Shown: one piece after another, positions 55,604-64,000 of the stretch
Layout: each line of letters starts with the position of its first letter
How positions within the stretch are numbered: position 1 is the first letter of the stretch
Source: Liopterus haemorrhoidalis
Lineage: Eukaryota; Arthropoda; Insecta; Coleoptera; Dytiscidae
Assembly (NCBI GenBank): GCA_963971575.1
Contig: OZ020612.1
Location: forward strand, 31,413,916-31,477,915
Direction of reading: 5' to 3'
Length of the DNA: 64,000 nt
Position numbers and translations under genes: made by a program
Notes under the pieces: model-generated
The model's database searches: none
What the model saw: the letters and a program-made list of their open reading frames with translations, nothing else
What the model was told of the DNA's origin: nothing

Positions 55604-56641
55604 CTAGGGGCCTCAGCCCGGCTACGCCGGTCTTCTCCCCTACATTGTTAAAACTCGTCGCTTCGCGACTCGTTTTAATATAATTTTGTCGCACTTGTCG
55701 ATTATAAAACTCGTCGCTCATCTTTTTTTAACACTATTTTATAGAAATTCCCCCTGCAAATGTCAAGTTTTATCGTTAATTCACCTTAAATACTTAATTA
55801 GTTTTCTTCTATCAAGAAATACGTTCAAAATGTGAAATCTCGTCCCATTTTAAAATGCAAAAAATTTGACAGCTGTCACCTTCTGTAATCTTGTAAGCAT
55901 ATTTCCAATAATGGCCCAGATTCTTTGAAAAATGTTTTCTGATGCCTCAAAATATTATCTCGCACGTCAAATAAGCTATCTTGAACCATTATCACCACTT
56001 AACACTTTGATTAACCCTGAAATTTTTAATATCTATAAATCTTTTTTAACACTATTTTATGGAAATTCGCCCTGAAAATGACTTAAACTTTATCGTTAAT
56101 TCACCTTAAATCCTTAATTAGTATTCTTCTGTCAAGAAACACGTTCAAAATGTGAAATCTCCTCCCATTTTAAAATGCAAAAAATTTGACAGCTGTCACC
56201 TTCTGAAATCTTGTAAGCATATTTCCAATAATGGCCCAGATTCTTTGAAAAATGTTTTCTGATACCTCAAAATATTATCTCGCACGTTCAAAAAGCTATC
56301 CTGAACCATTATTTACTTTAACACTTTGATTCTCGCCGTAAATTTTCTGGACCGGCCGTCTTGTATTAAGAATATTTTTGAATTATCGTCTGATAAAACC
56401 TGTCCGTGCCGATCATTGGTGACTTTGATTCGACACGGATTCGAGGAAAAAATGCATGATTTTTATCAATAAAAATTAGTCAGTACCCCCTGTCGAAATA
56501 AAATTAAGCCTAAGCACTAAAAAAATATCACCCGGATGAGAGGGCGGTTCATTTTCCTCTCTCTGCGTTACCGGAAAAATGAAGATACACCAGACGTTGA
56601 ATAGAACATACATACCAACACTTGTACAATATAATAGTAGA
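55604..56641 (-). mobile_element. Helitron V, minus strand, with two tandem ~316-bp repeats
   Basis: Minus-strand start TCTACTATTATATTGTAC after A, end GAGGCCCCTAG before T, with a CCGGC-GTA-GCCGG hairpin close to the 3' end. Removing it restores AAAATAAATAT as in the copy 1 LTR, an A/T insertion site. Most of the body is two copies of a unit of about 316 bp (from about 55721 and 56037), with shared GACAGCTGTCACCTTCTG and CCAATAATGGCCCAGATTC. It is unrelated in sequence to the 290-bp units. Non-coding. Confidence 0.85.
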
Positions 56642-56821
56642 TTTTATTTTACTCTTATTTACAACTGTCTGTCTAGTGATGTTCGTCAGATGTTAAAATA
56701 TTAAAAATACATATCATGAGTAACTATAATAATATATACATATATGTCATGGGTGACTTTAATAATAGTAATATATATGACATCACCTTTTTTTTAATTT
56801 CTTTAACTAAATATGTAACAT

Positions 56822-57282
56822 CAAAAAACCTAGCCTTCGACATCATGACAGCTGTCATATTTCTGCACACAGATTAATAAAACTAATTTAGTAAATTATT
56901 ATAAACAATATAATTAACAAAATTAGTGTAAAGTGTGTAACAACGAGTTAACTTTGTGAGTTCAGAACAGTGTTACAGAATCCGAGACCCCTTAGTGAAA
57001 AAATATTGGAACTGTAGTGTTGAGTGTTTGTTCTTCCCGCGTTAGTGATGTTGATGGTGCTACTCCACAGCCCATGATCTGCTGACAGAGGACAAGAGGA
57101 GATATGAGAAGAAGGAAACTTTCAGACGTTGCAAGGTTTTCATATACATCGGACAATTACTGTACAATCTTCATCCTGTGAAGATCAAAAGAGTGTTCTT
57201 AACATTAATAAAATAAACTTTCATTTTTATTATAAGTTAAATAGTTAGTGATAAGCTAAAAACAAGTTTAAAAAGCACGGAA
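56822..57282 (+). other. Element E 5' leader
   Basis: Follows the gypsy copy 4 fragment. No coding capacity was identified. It probably includes an internal promoter, but no motif could be assigned. Confidence 0.5.
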
Positions 57283-58851
57283 ATGGACGGAGAAGGCGAG
57301 CCGCCTCCTCCGTCAGATACGGGTCAATTTACAAGCACCGCCGCAATTATACATGGAGCATTTAACGTGCTCAACAACATCAATCCAGAAAACATGGACA
57401 CAGATTTTACAATACAACCCTCTCAGGGTCACAAAAGGTCAGGCGAAGACGTATATGACACTACTCCTATAAAACAGTCTAAAAATATACACACACTACT
57501 CCTATAAAACAGTCTAATAATATACACACACAATATCAAGACGGTAAGGCAAATCATACCATTAACAACTTGTCGGCTGGTGACCATCTTGAAGTCACTA
57601 TTCCAATTAAATCGCAAAGAAATTTTAACGTATATAAATGTACAGATCCAGGCCCGTATTATGTTTTTGTCGAACATAAACAAAATAGTAGATTACATCC
57701 TATGTTTGTCGATAGGTATCTCTTCAAAGGTAATTATTCTTATAAAGAACACATTGTAAATATTAAACCAGTTGGTAAATCAAAAGTTATGATTGAGTTA
57801 AAAAATTCCTTTGCTGCTAATAATCTTGTTAAGTCCGACATCTTAAATAATAATGATTTGGAAACGTACATCCCGGATTTTAACGTTTATAAGCAAGGAG
57901 TGGTAAAATTTATCGATACGGCCATAACCGATGAAGAAATTATTTCAGATATTATATCTGACGTTAAAGTAGTTGCAGTTCGCCGTATAATGCGACGTTT
58001 TAATGATAGTGTCGAAAAGAAAATAACACAAACTTGTGTGCTGAAATTTGAAGGACAAAAAATTTCAAACTATATCACTTTGTTTGGAACTAGATGTGAA
58101 GTTAGCGCATATATTCCACCTGTTATACAATGTTTTAACTGTTTAAGATATGGTCACATGAGTCGTCAATGTAAAAGCGCAACTCGCTGTAGTCGATGCA
58201 CAGAGACACACACACTGACCGATTGTCACTCCACAGCACATTTCTGCTTATTTTGTAAAGGCAATCACCTAGCCACCGATCGAAAAAATTGTCCAGAGTA
58301 CAGAACACAACGAAATATAAAACGTTCTATGATTCTTAATAACTTGTCATACGCTCAAGCCGCAAAACAATATAAGTCTTCCTATGTAAACGTTGTTCAA
58401 GTAAACCGACCTGATGTTGGATCGTTTACAGAATTTCCATCACTAAATACGAATATTCAATCAACACCATCAACTAGTCAGTCAAATCTACAAGTATAAT
58501 ACAAGTAATTTCTACAAGTAGAAAAATTATAATTTCACAAACATTTTATCGCCTAAAGAAGCAATAGCAAGAAACCGTATAAGCAGAGAACAGTTCCCCA
58601 TAGTTAATCACCCCATTATACAGCCATCCAACCCTATTCAACACAACCCATACGCACCACAGTATCATAGAATTGCCGAAAATAACAATACAGAGACACA
58701 TAGCATTAGGCAAAATTTAACTTCCATTATTGGTAAAATTATTCAACAAACCCAAAATAACGTCCCCTTAACAAATAATCATGTATCAGCACTCTTAAAT
58801 ATTTTGGAATTACTAAACTCTATTAATTTAGATCAACAAAATGGATATTAA
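57283..58851 (+). pseudogene. Element E ORF1: Gag-like protein with three zinc knuckles
   Basis: ATG 57283 gives MDGEGEPPPPSDTGQ. A 35-bp tandem duplication (ACTACTCCTATAAAACAGTC at 57456 and again at 57491) shifts the frame after about 65 residues. The rest continues at 57545-58499 with YIPDFNVYKQGVV, QTCVLKFEGQKISNY, IPPVIQCFNCLRYGHMSRQC, CSRCTETHTLTDC and CLFCKGNHLATDRKNC. A stop at 58497-58499 plus a frame change precede the C-terminal block (HNPYAPQYHRIAENN...NLDQQNGY), which ends at TAA 58849-58851, overlapping the ORF2 start. Confidence 0.8.
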
Positions 58852-59656
58852 GATCATCCAATGGAATGGACAATCAGTTAAAGCTCATAAACCTCTTTTA
58901 GAAATTTATTTGGGCACTTACCAGCCGCATATCGTCCTACTGACAGAAACATGGTTTAAAACGTCTCACGTTTATAAATTCAATAACTATAACATCATTC
59001 GATGTGACAGATATGACGGATATGGCGGTTGCGCAATTTTAATATCAAAATCATTAAATTTTCACACTATTCCAACAAACGATATATCCAACGATATCAT
59101 CCAAATTTGTTCAGCTAGGATTAAGATAGACACCAAGTACCTAGACGTTGTCTCTATATATGTTCCTCCTAACCACTCAATGGCTGATGCAACTTGGCAA
59201 TCACTAAATGCGAAACTTTCCGATACTTTCATAATAACTGGTGACTTCAATGCCCACAGCGATGTCTGGGGTTGCGAATTAAGTGACGCAAATGGAAATA
59301 AAATATTAGACATATTAGATGTTTACAATTTTCAAATATTAAACGATGGGCTCCCCACCAAAATCACCCGGCCAGGACAACGTAAATCTGCTGTCGATTT
59401 AACTATTAGTAGCTCGAACCTATCAGTTTCAGCCCACACAAGAACCACCACCGAAACACTCGGTTCTGATCACTTCATCATTGTAACAACAATCACACAT
59501 TGCTCTCCACCTTTCACCACTATACTTAAACCAAATAGTCTTTGGAACACGAAACTAGCCAGCTGGTTATCCTACACTGAATTTATTGAAAATAACTTGA
59601 TCCCAAACACCCATCATCAGAACCCGTTAAATGTATATTTCCGCCTTTCCTTTTAA
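58841..59656 (+). pseudogene. Element E ORF2 endonuclease domain
   Basis: ATG 58841, then IKIIQWNGQSVKAHKPLLE, IVLLTETWFK (catalytic Glu), RCDRYDGYGGCAILIS, VVSIYVPPNHS, TGDFNAHSDVWGCE (about 59238), SAVDLTISSSNLS and LGSDHFIIV. All endonuclease signatures are present in a single open frame, so the domain may be intact. Downstream (about 59610) about 150 residues of linker are deleted compared with element G. The frame ends at 59654-59656. Confidence 0.85.
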
Positions 59657-61100
59657 ATTCAAATACTTGCACCAAAACCAATCGGATCATGTTCTACTAA
59701 AGCTTTTCACGGTAGAAGAACTAGAAATAGTTTTAAAGCAAAATTCAACAGATACTTCGCCAGGACCGGACCATATTACATATTCCATGATATCACACCT
59801 ACCAAAAAATGCAAAAGAGGCTTTACTGTACGTATACAAAAACATATGGTACTTTAATGACTGGATCGATGATTGGCAAAAGTACACCGTGATTCCCATT
59901 CGCAAGCCAGGTAAAGATCCTAAATCTGTCAGATCATATAGACCAATAAGTCTATCGTCCTGTATGTTCAAAACGTTGGAAAGACTAATAAAAAATCGTC
60001 TTGAATGGTATTTAGAACACCATAACATTCTGTCGCGCAATATGGTGGCTTATCGCAAATGCAAAAGTACCCAGGATGCCTTTAATATACTAACTAATGA
60101 AATACATCGGACTTTCGAAGAAAAGAGCATAGCCAGTACAGTTTTCTTGGATCTTTCTAGTGCTTTCGACAACGTTCAACTTATACTATTGCAAAAAATG
60201 CGAAATATTAATATCCCGGAAAATTTTATTGAAAAAATCGCAAGAATGTTTCACCTCCGTAAAATTGTAGTAAAATTTAAAGGAAAATTTAGCCATCCCC
60301 GAACTATATTTTCTGGAATAGCGCCAGGCTCTATCCTGAGTCCGTTACTCTTCAATTTGTATACAAATGATCTTAAAGATTATATACCGGATTATTTAAC
60401 AACTGTCCAATATGCTGATGATATTCTCATATTATACAAAAATCCTAAATTAACTAAGTGTATACAAGAACTGAAACATGCCTTTTTCGGAATTGATCTA
60501 TGGCTTGGCTATAACGGACTAACACTATCCGACTCTAAATCAACCATTGTTTTCTTTACACGCAAAAGATTAACTTTTGCTCCCCAAGATATTCGTTTAG
60601 GTACACATATAATACCAGTTAAGGCAACTGTCAAATACCTTGGAATGTACCTCGATCAAAAACTCTCTTGGTTAAAACAAATTAATTATCTTATGGCAGA
60701 AACAGAGAAAAGAATCAACATTCTTCGAGCAATTGCACATTGCTGGTGGGGCGCAAACCCGAATATTACACTTTTGTTCTATAGGTCATATATACGTTCC
60801 AAAATAGACTATGGATCTCTATTTTACTCGTCATCTTCTGCTACTAATTTAAAGAAATTAGATAGAATACAATATAAAGCGTTGATAATATGCGTGGGAG
60901 CAATGAAATCTACTCCAATAAATTCACTACTTGCCGAAACCTGTGAAACGCCATTAATGTTGCGCAGAGCGAAATTAGGATATAATTTTCTAATTAAAAA
61001 ATTATATGTCGATTATTCTTCTTTAGATATAATACGATGGATGTATATTCGGGATATTTCATCATCTCGTGGCCTTACTACAAGGCTCCAGAAATTTTAA
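59631..61100 (+). pseudogene. Element E ORF2 reverse transcriptase
   Basis: 489 residues. From LFTVEELEIVLKQNSTDTSP (match to element G linker end) through SPGPDHITYSMI, VIPIRKPGKDPKSVRSYRPI, MVAYRKCKSTQDAFN, VFLDLSSAFDNV, GIAPGSILSPLLFNLYTNDL, the catalytic YADD at 60412-60423, and the thumb (RSKIDYGSLFYSSSS). The palm is uninterrupted and keeps all catalytic residues. ATG 59631 overlaps the endonuclease frame and is a by-product of the deletion, not a true start. It shifts by one base near 61040-61100 into the RNase H frame. Confidence 0.85.
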
Positions 61101-62158
61101 ATGCTTTTGGTAAAGTTATGGAATTTTCTAGAGAAATTGAATTCGATAACATTTGTCCAATATATCGATATCCTTACGAAACTAATTTTTCAACAATCGA
61201 TATATATTTTCCAGCATATACCACTCACCCAGCAGTAAACAAGATCATATTTAAAGAACAAATGACTAAATACCAATCTAACTACATTCATATTTATACA
61301 GATGGCTCGGAAAATCATATAAATAACTTGGTTGGTGCAGCCTTTTACTGTCCCAATCTACAAACCGAAAGCTATTTTTCTCTACCCCCATTTCTCTCCA
61401 CTTTTTCTGCGGAATTAATTACAATCTTAGAAGCTGTAAAATTTATATTAGAATGCAATAAACAAAACCAAATTTTTTTAATAATAAGTGACTGCTTGAA
61501 CGCTCTACAAACCATTAAAAATTCTAGAAAACATCCTTGTAATATTCTTCTTCAAAACCTTATGTACTCTCTTTATATCGCATCTAAAACTAATAAAATA
61601 ACATTTGTATGGATTAAATCACATGAAGGAATATCTCTCGGAAATGACAAAGCTGACCAACTTGCCAAAACCGCTTCCAACATGGTACCAAACTCTATGA
61701 GTCAATCCTACAAAGCAGTACTTTGTGATCTAGTAAGTATTGTTCATCAGCATTTGAAAAGAGAATGGCAACAAGAATGGTCTCAAAATAAAGGAAGATC
61801 GTACGGAGAGATTCAAAAAGTTTTGTCTAAAAAACCGTGGTTTTATAAATTTGACCAATCGCGTGAAAAAATCACCACCATCTGCAAAATGCGTTTTGGA
61901 CATGCTTCTTATCCCGAACATTTAAATAGAATAGGGGTGTACAGATCACCAGTTTGTATTTGTGACAATCGTACGGTAGGGTCTTTAGATCACATCTTGT
62001 TTCAATGTCCTCTTTATCGCAACCAAAGAGTTCAACTAAATATTAACCTCCGTAAGATAAATTTACTACCTCCTTACAATGTAAACAATGTACTTGCTAA
62101 TTCCAAATCATACCTATCTATTGCAAATTTTGTCAGTAATTGCGGCTTAAACATTTAA
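61037..62158 (+). pseudogene. Element E ORF2 RNase H and C-terminal zinc finger
   Basis: 373-residue frame. RNase H motifs HIYTDGSENH, TFSAELITILEA, IISDCLNALQ and KSHEGISLGNDKADQLAK give the four acidic residues. It is followed by EKITTICKMRFGHASYPEHL and CICDNRTVGSLDHILFQC, the terminal finger, and a stop at 62156-62158. The frame is complete, so this module looks intact apart from the shift that separates it from RT. Confidence 0.85.
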
Positions 62159-62280
62159 CATTAAATTTACTAAAAATTATAAATTATGTATTATTGGTTG
62201 TTCATTCTTAATTAAAATTTTAAAATGTAATAACAAATGTGGGTATATGTGCATGTATGCATGCATGTGTATGTATAAAA
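62159..62280 (+). other. Element E 3' UTR
   Basis: Short AT-rich region with GCATGTATGCATGCATGTGT near 62250-62270 that may be its 3' tail microsatellite. The boundary with element F is estimated. Confidence 0.45.
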
Positions 62281-62311
62281 AAATATAGAAAATTCCCATC
62301 TTATTTTAAAT

Positions 62312-62519
62312 CTGCTGTATTTAAACATCCAGTGCGCCAGGCATAAAATTGATTTTATAGAAGCTTTAACAGTGGACAAATCTTTTGATATTTTGTGTAT
62401 ATCTGAACATTGGCTCAAAAAACATGAAATTTCCGAATTTGTCATAGAAAACTTATGCTTGTTAACCAGTTTTTGTAGAGAAATGCTGAAACACGGGGGA
62501 GTTGCCATATATAGTTGCT
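62312..62519 (+). pseudogene. Element F ORF2 endonuclease, N-terminal piece
   Basis: LLYLNIQCARHKIDFIEALT, then FDILCISEHWLKKHEISEF (catalytic Glu in SEHWL) and KHGGVAIYS, as in Jockey/CR1 endonucleases. It is cut shortly after 62511 by fragment H. Confidence 0.75.
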
Positions 62520-63172
62520 ATATAAAAAGTTCACTAATTATCTATGTTACAAATTTCCACTGACTGATCGTTCGTACAATTCCAGGTGTAAATACCTAAA
62601 TATAATGTCATTAGAAAACAGGAGAGAGATTACCGACATAATGATTTTAAAAAAGATATTAAATAATTATATCGACAATTCAGAGTTATTAAGTAAGATT
62701 CATTTCAATCTCCCTACTAAAAACTTACGTATATATAACTTGCTATACCAACCTTTTGCTAGAACCAATTTCTTGCTAAATTCGCCAATGCATCGGTTAG
62801 TATCTACATTTAATAGTAACTGCCCTAATGTAGACATATTCTACGATTCAAATCAAATTTTCAAAAACAACTTAATAAGTAAATTTCTTTCAAATTCGTA
62901 ATTAATTCCAAGAGTGTTCAATATTTGTACGTAATATTAATTAATTATATAAAATCTATATGTAATATTGTATGTAATATTGTAAATGTAATATGGTTAT
63001 ACGATTCATCCATATGAATTCGTTTGTTTTATGTCTATGTGTATGTATTTCTATATTGTTTAAGATAGAAATCTTAAGAATTCATTATATATTAATTGTA
63101 GTCGTACTTATTGGGTTCGACCTGTGTACGATTCTAAAATTTACATAAATAAATAAATAAATAAAATAAATA
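62520..63172 (+). mobile_element. Fragment H: 5'-truncated Jockey/CR1-like element in element F
   Basis: Contains only the last RT segment (62515-62901: SLENRREITDIMILKKILNN, LSKIHFNLPTKNLRIYNL and SNQIFKNNLISKFLSNS), a 250-bp 3' UTR and a TAAA-type tail (about 63147-63172). Interrupting the endonuclease of F and ending in a tail identify it as an insertion. I could not define a target duplication with confidence. Confidence 0.75.
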
Positions 63173-63182
63173 TTCGTAAAAA

Positions 63183-64000
63183 CACATCTTTTAAATAAAC
63201 ATGATTTTAAAATTTTACATTATATACACAATCTGTCTATTGAAAAACATTGTGAAATTAATGCTGTATTGATCAAAACAGTTATTATAAACATTTATAG
63301 ATACCCTACCGGAGATTTTAAAATATTTTTGGAAAAAATAGAAAAAGCAATAGGCAGTATCAAATTAGGACACAAGATTTTAATAGGGGGAGATTTTAAC
63401 GTTCATTTTAATAAAACAGAATCTGAAACTATGCAACTCTGCGATATGTTTAGGGCATTTGCCATGCAGAAACTGGTCTACTTTAACACCAGGGGGAACA
63501 ACTGTCTTGATAACATTTTTTGTAATGATAAAGGTGAAGCTGATGAAGTGTTTGAAATTAAAAACTCTTTCTCAGACCACAGCGGAATGGGTTATCGTAA
63601 ATATTTAACAGTTGAGACAGTTGAGTCCTCCCTAAATAACAATAAAAATGTAAATGAAAATGTGTGTCGACCAATCACCAATGTTGCTCTACTTAAGTAT
63701 TATAATGAATTAACAAACGTGAACTGGGATTTCGCATATAACGGAAATATAGCGGATAAAAGTAGTGATACTGTTTTTAACAACTTTTTAGATATAGTAC
63801 TTAGATTATTTACCAGTTGTTTTCCGCAAAAACAAATTAAACTTAAAAGTAAGAACAATAATATATCCTGGTTTAATGATAAACTTTATCAGCTAAGAAA
63901 CCTATCACAATTTTTTCACACATATCATATGCAAAATCCCAATCCACAGACTGTGGCAGTTCGGAATCATGTTAGAAGACTGTACAGGCAAGAAATTGCA
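63183..64000 (+). pseudogene. Element F ORF2 endonuclease continued and linker (open to window end)
   Basis: Frame starting ahead of SIEKHCEINAVLIKTVIINI and open without a stop to 64000. It holds IGGDFNVHFNKTES (about 63389), GNNCLDNIFCND and SFSDHSGM (about 63566), the GDFN and SDH signatures, followed by the linker (NISWFNDKLYQLRNLSQFFH, RRLYRQEIA). Because there is no stop in the window its end is unknown. About 270 residues, apparently undamaged, but separated from its N terminus by fragment H. Confidence 0.8.

Larger units (their letters stand above)
54424..56821 (-). mobile_element. Ty3/gypsy copy 4: one LTR plus 39 bp of internal sequence, minus strand, with two insertions
   Basis: LTR pieces 54424-54463, 55584-55603 and 56642-56782 add up to about 205 bp and match the copy 1 LTR in order. 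Beyond 56782 a short minus-strand polypurine-tract region (56783-56821) follows. MITE W and Helitron V split the LTR. It is joined on the left, in inverted orientation, to copy 3, lacking its last 6 bases. Confidence 0.8.
56822..62280 (+). mobile_element. Element E: RNase H-group non-LTR retrotransposon, near full length
   Basis: Same family as element G. Leader 56822-57282, ORF1 57283-58851, ORF2 58841-62158 (endonuclease, RT, RNase H, C-terminal finger), 3' UTR to about 62280. ORF2 has a deletion of the linker and two frame changes. Both boundaries are approximate, without a recognised target duplication. Confidence 0.8.
62281..64000 (+). mobile_element. Element F: Jockey/CR1-like non-LTR element ORF2, split by fragment H, runs off the window
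   Basis: The endonuclease start (62312-62515) and its continuation (about 63183-64000) flank an inserted truncated element H. The window edge cuts F before RT. It begins close to the 3' end of E. Confidence 0.7.

Noticed and set aside
28751..56821. Endogenous retrovirus with envelope gene
   Set aside because: No env-like frame, signal peptide or membrane segment follows pol; the copies are env-less Ty3/gypsy retrotransposons.

Overview
The window reads as repeat-dense, AT-rich arthropod DNA, most likely from an insect. I infer this from the transposon mix: RNase H-bearing I/R1-like and Jockey/CR1-like non-LTR elements, a Penelope-like element, Ty3/gypsy copies, piggyBac, Helitrons, a tRNA-derived SINE and TA-flanked MITEs. 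I found no convincing host gene, rRNA, functional tRNA gene or CRISPR array. Nearly every long reading frame is a transposon protein, and almost all carry stops, frameshifts or deletions.

Layout. 1-6540: non-LTR fragments (480-1710 and 2140-2577, minus), two fold-back elements (3372-3736, 3861-4086; the second holds a 42-bp retroelement tip with its own 13-bp target duplication) and two non-LTR ORF1 fragments (5389-5865, 6193-6497, plus). 6541-15911: one nearly complete minus-strand I-like element (B), split inside its reverse transcriptase by a minus-strand Jockey/CR1-like element (C, 9029-12422) with a 6-bp duplication AATTAT. 15912-20700: plus-strand I-like element D with a glutamine-rich ORF1. 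20847-28750: plus-strand non-LTR element G, cut in its endonuclease by a pair of head-to-head Penelope-like elements (22713-27505, 12-bp duplication AGTATACTGTAC), each with a hammerhead-ribozyme-like motif near its outer 3' end, and cut again in its reverse transcriptase by a Ty3/gypsy LTR at 28751.

28751-56821 is a scrambled cluster of four copies of one Ty3/gypsy family (copies 1 and 3 plus, copies 2 and 4 minus) with short LTRs of about 210 bp. They have been invaded by a MITE (28904-29434), a piggyBac remnant (30735-31345), a SINE (36974-37137), a 2.4-kb insertion with 7-bp duplication (39336-41740), a large TIR element (43563-53933), further TA-flanked MITEs (53937-54343, 54464-55581) and Helitrons (33569-36762, 44386-49521, 49522-53706 on plus; 55604-56641 on minus). 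Three plus-strand Helitrons are mostly a satellite-like array of about 290-bp units, each built of two half-units about 146 bp apart and each centred on a CCCCTAAAGGGG palindrome. 56822-64000: a second, fuller copy (E) of the family of element G, then element F, whose endonuclease is split by a truncated element (H, about 62520-63172) and runs off the window end.

The biology is one of layered insertion. Because several copies of one LTR and one pol region are present, many insertion sites can be compared with an empty paralogous site in the same window, which gives exact boundaries and a relative order of events. The most unusual objects are the palindromic Penelope pair with two ribozyme-like 3' ends and the Helitrons that carry a nucleosome-length satellite. 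All family names rest on recognised motifs, not on a database search.
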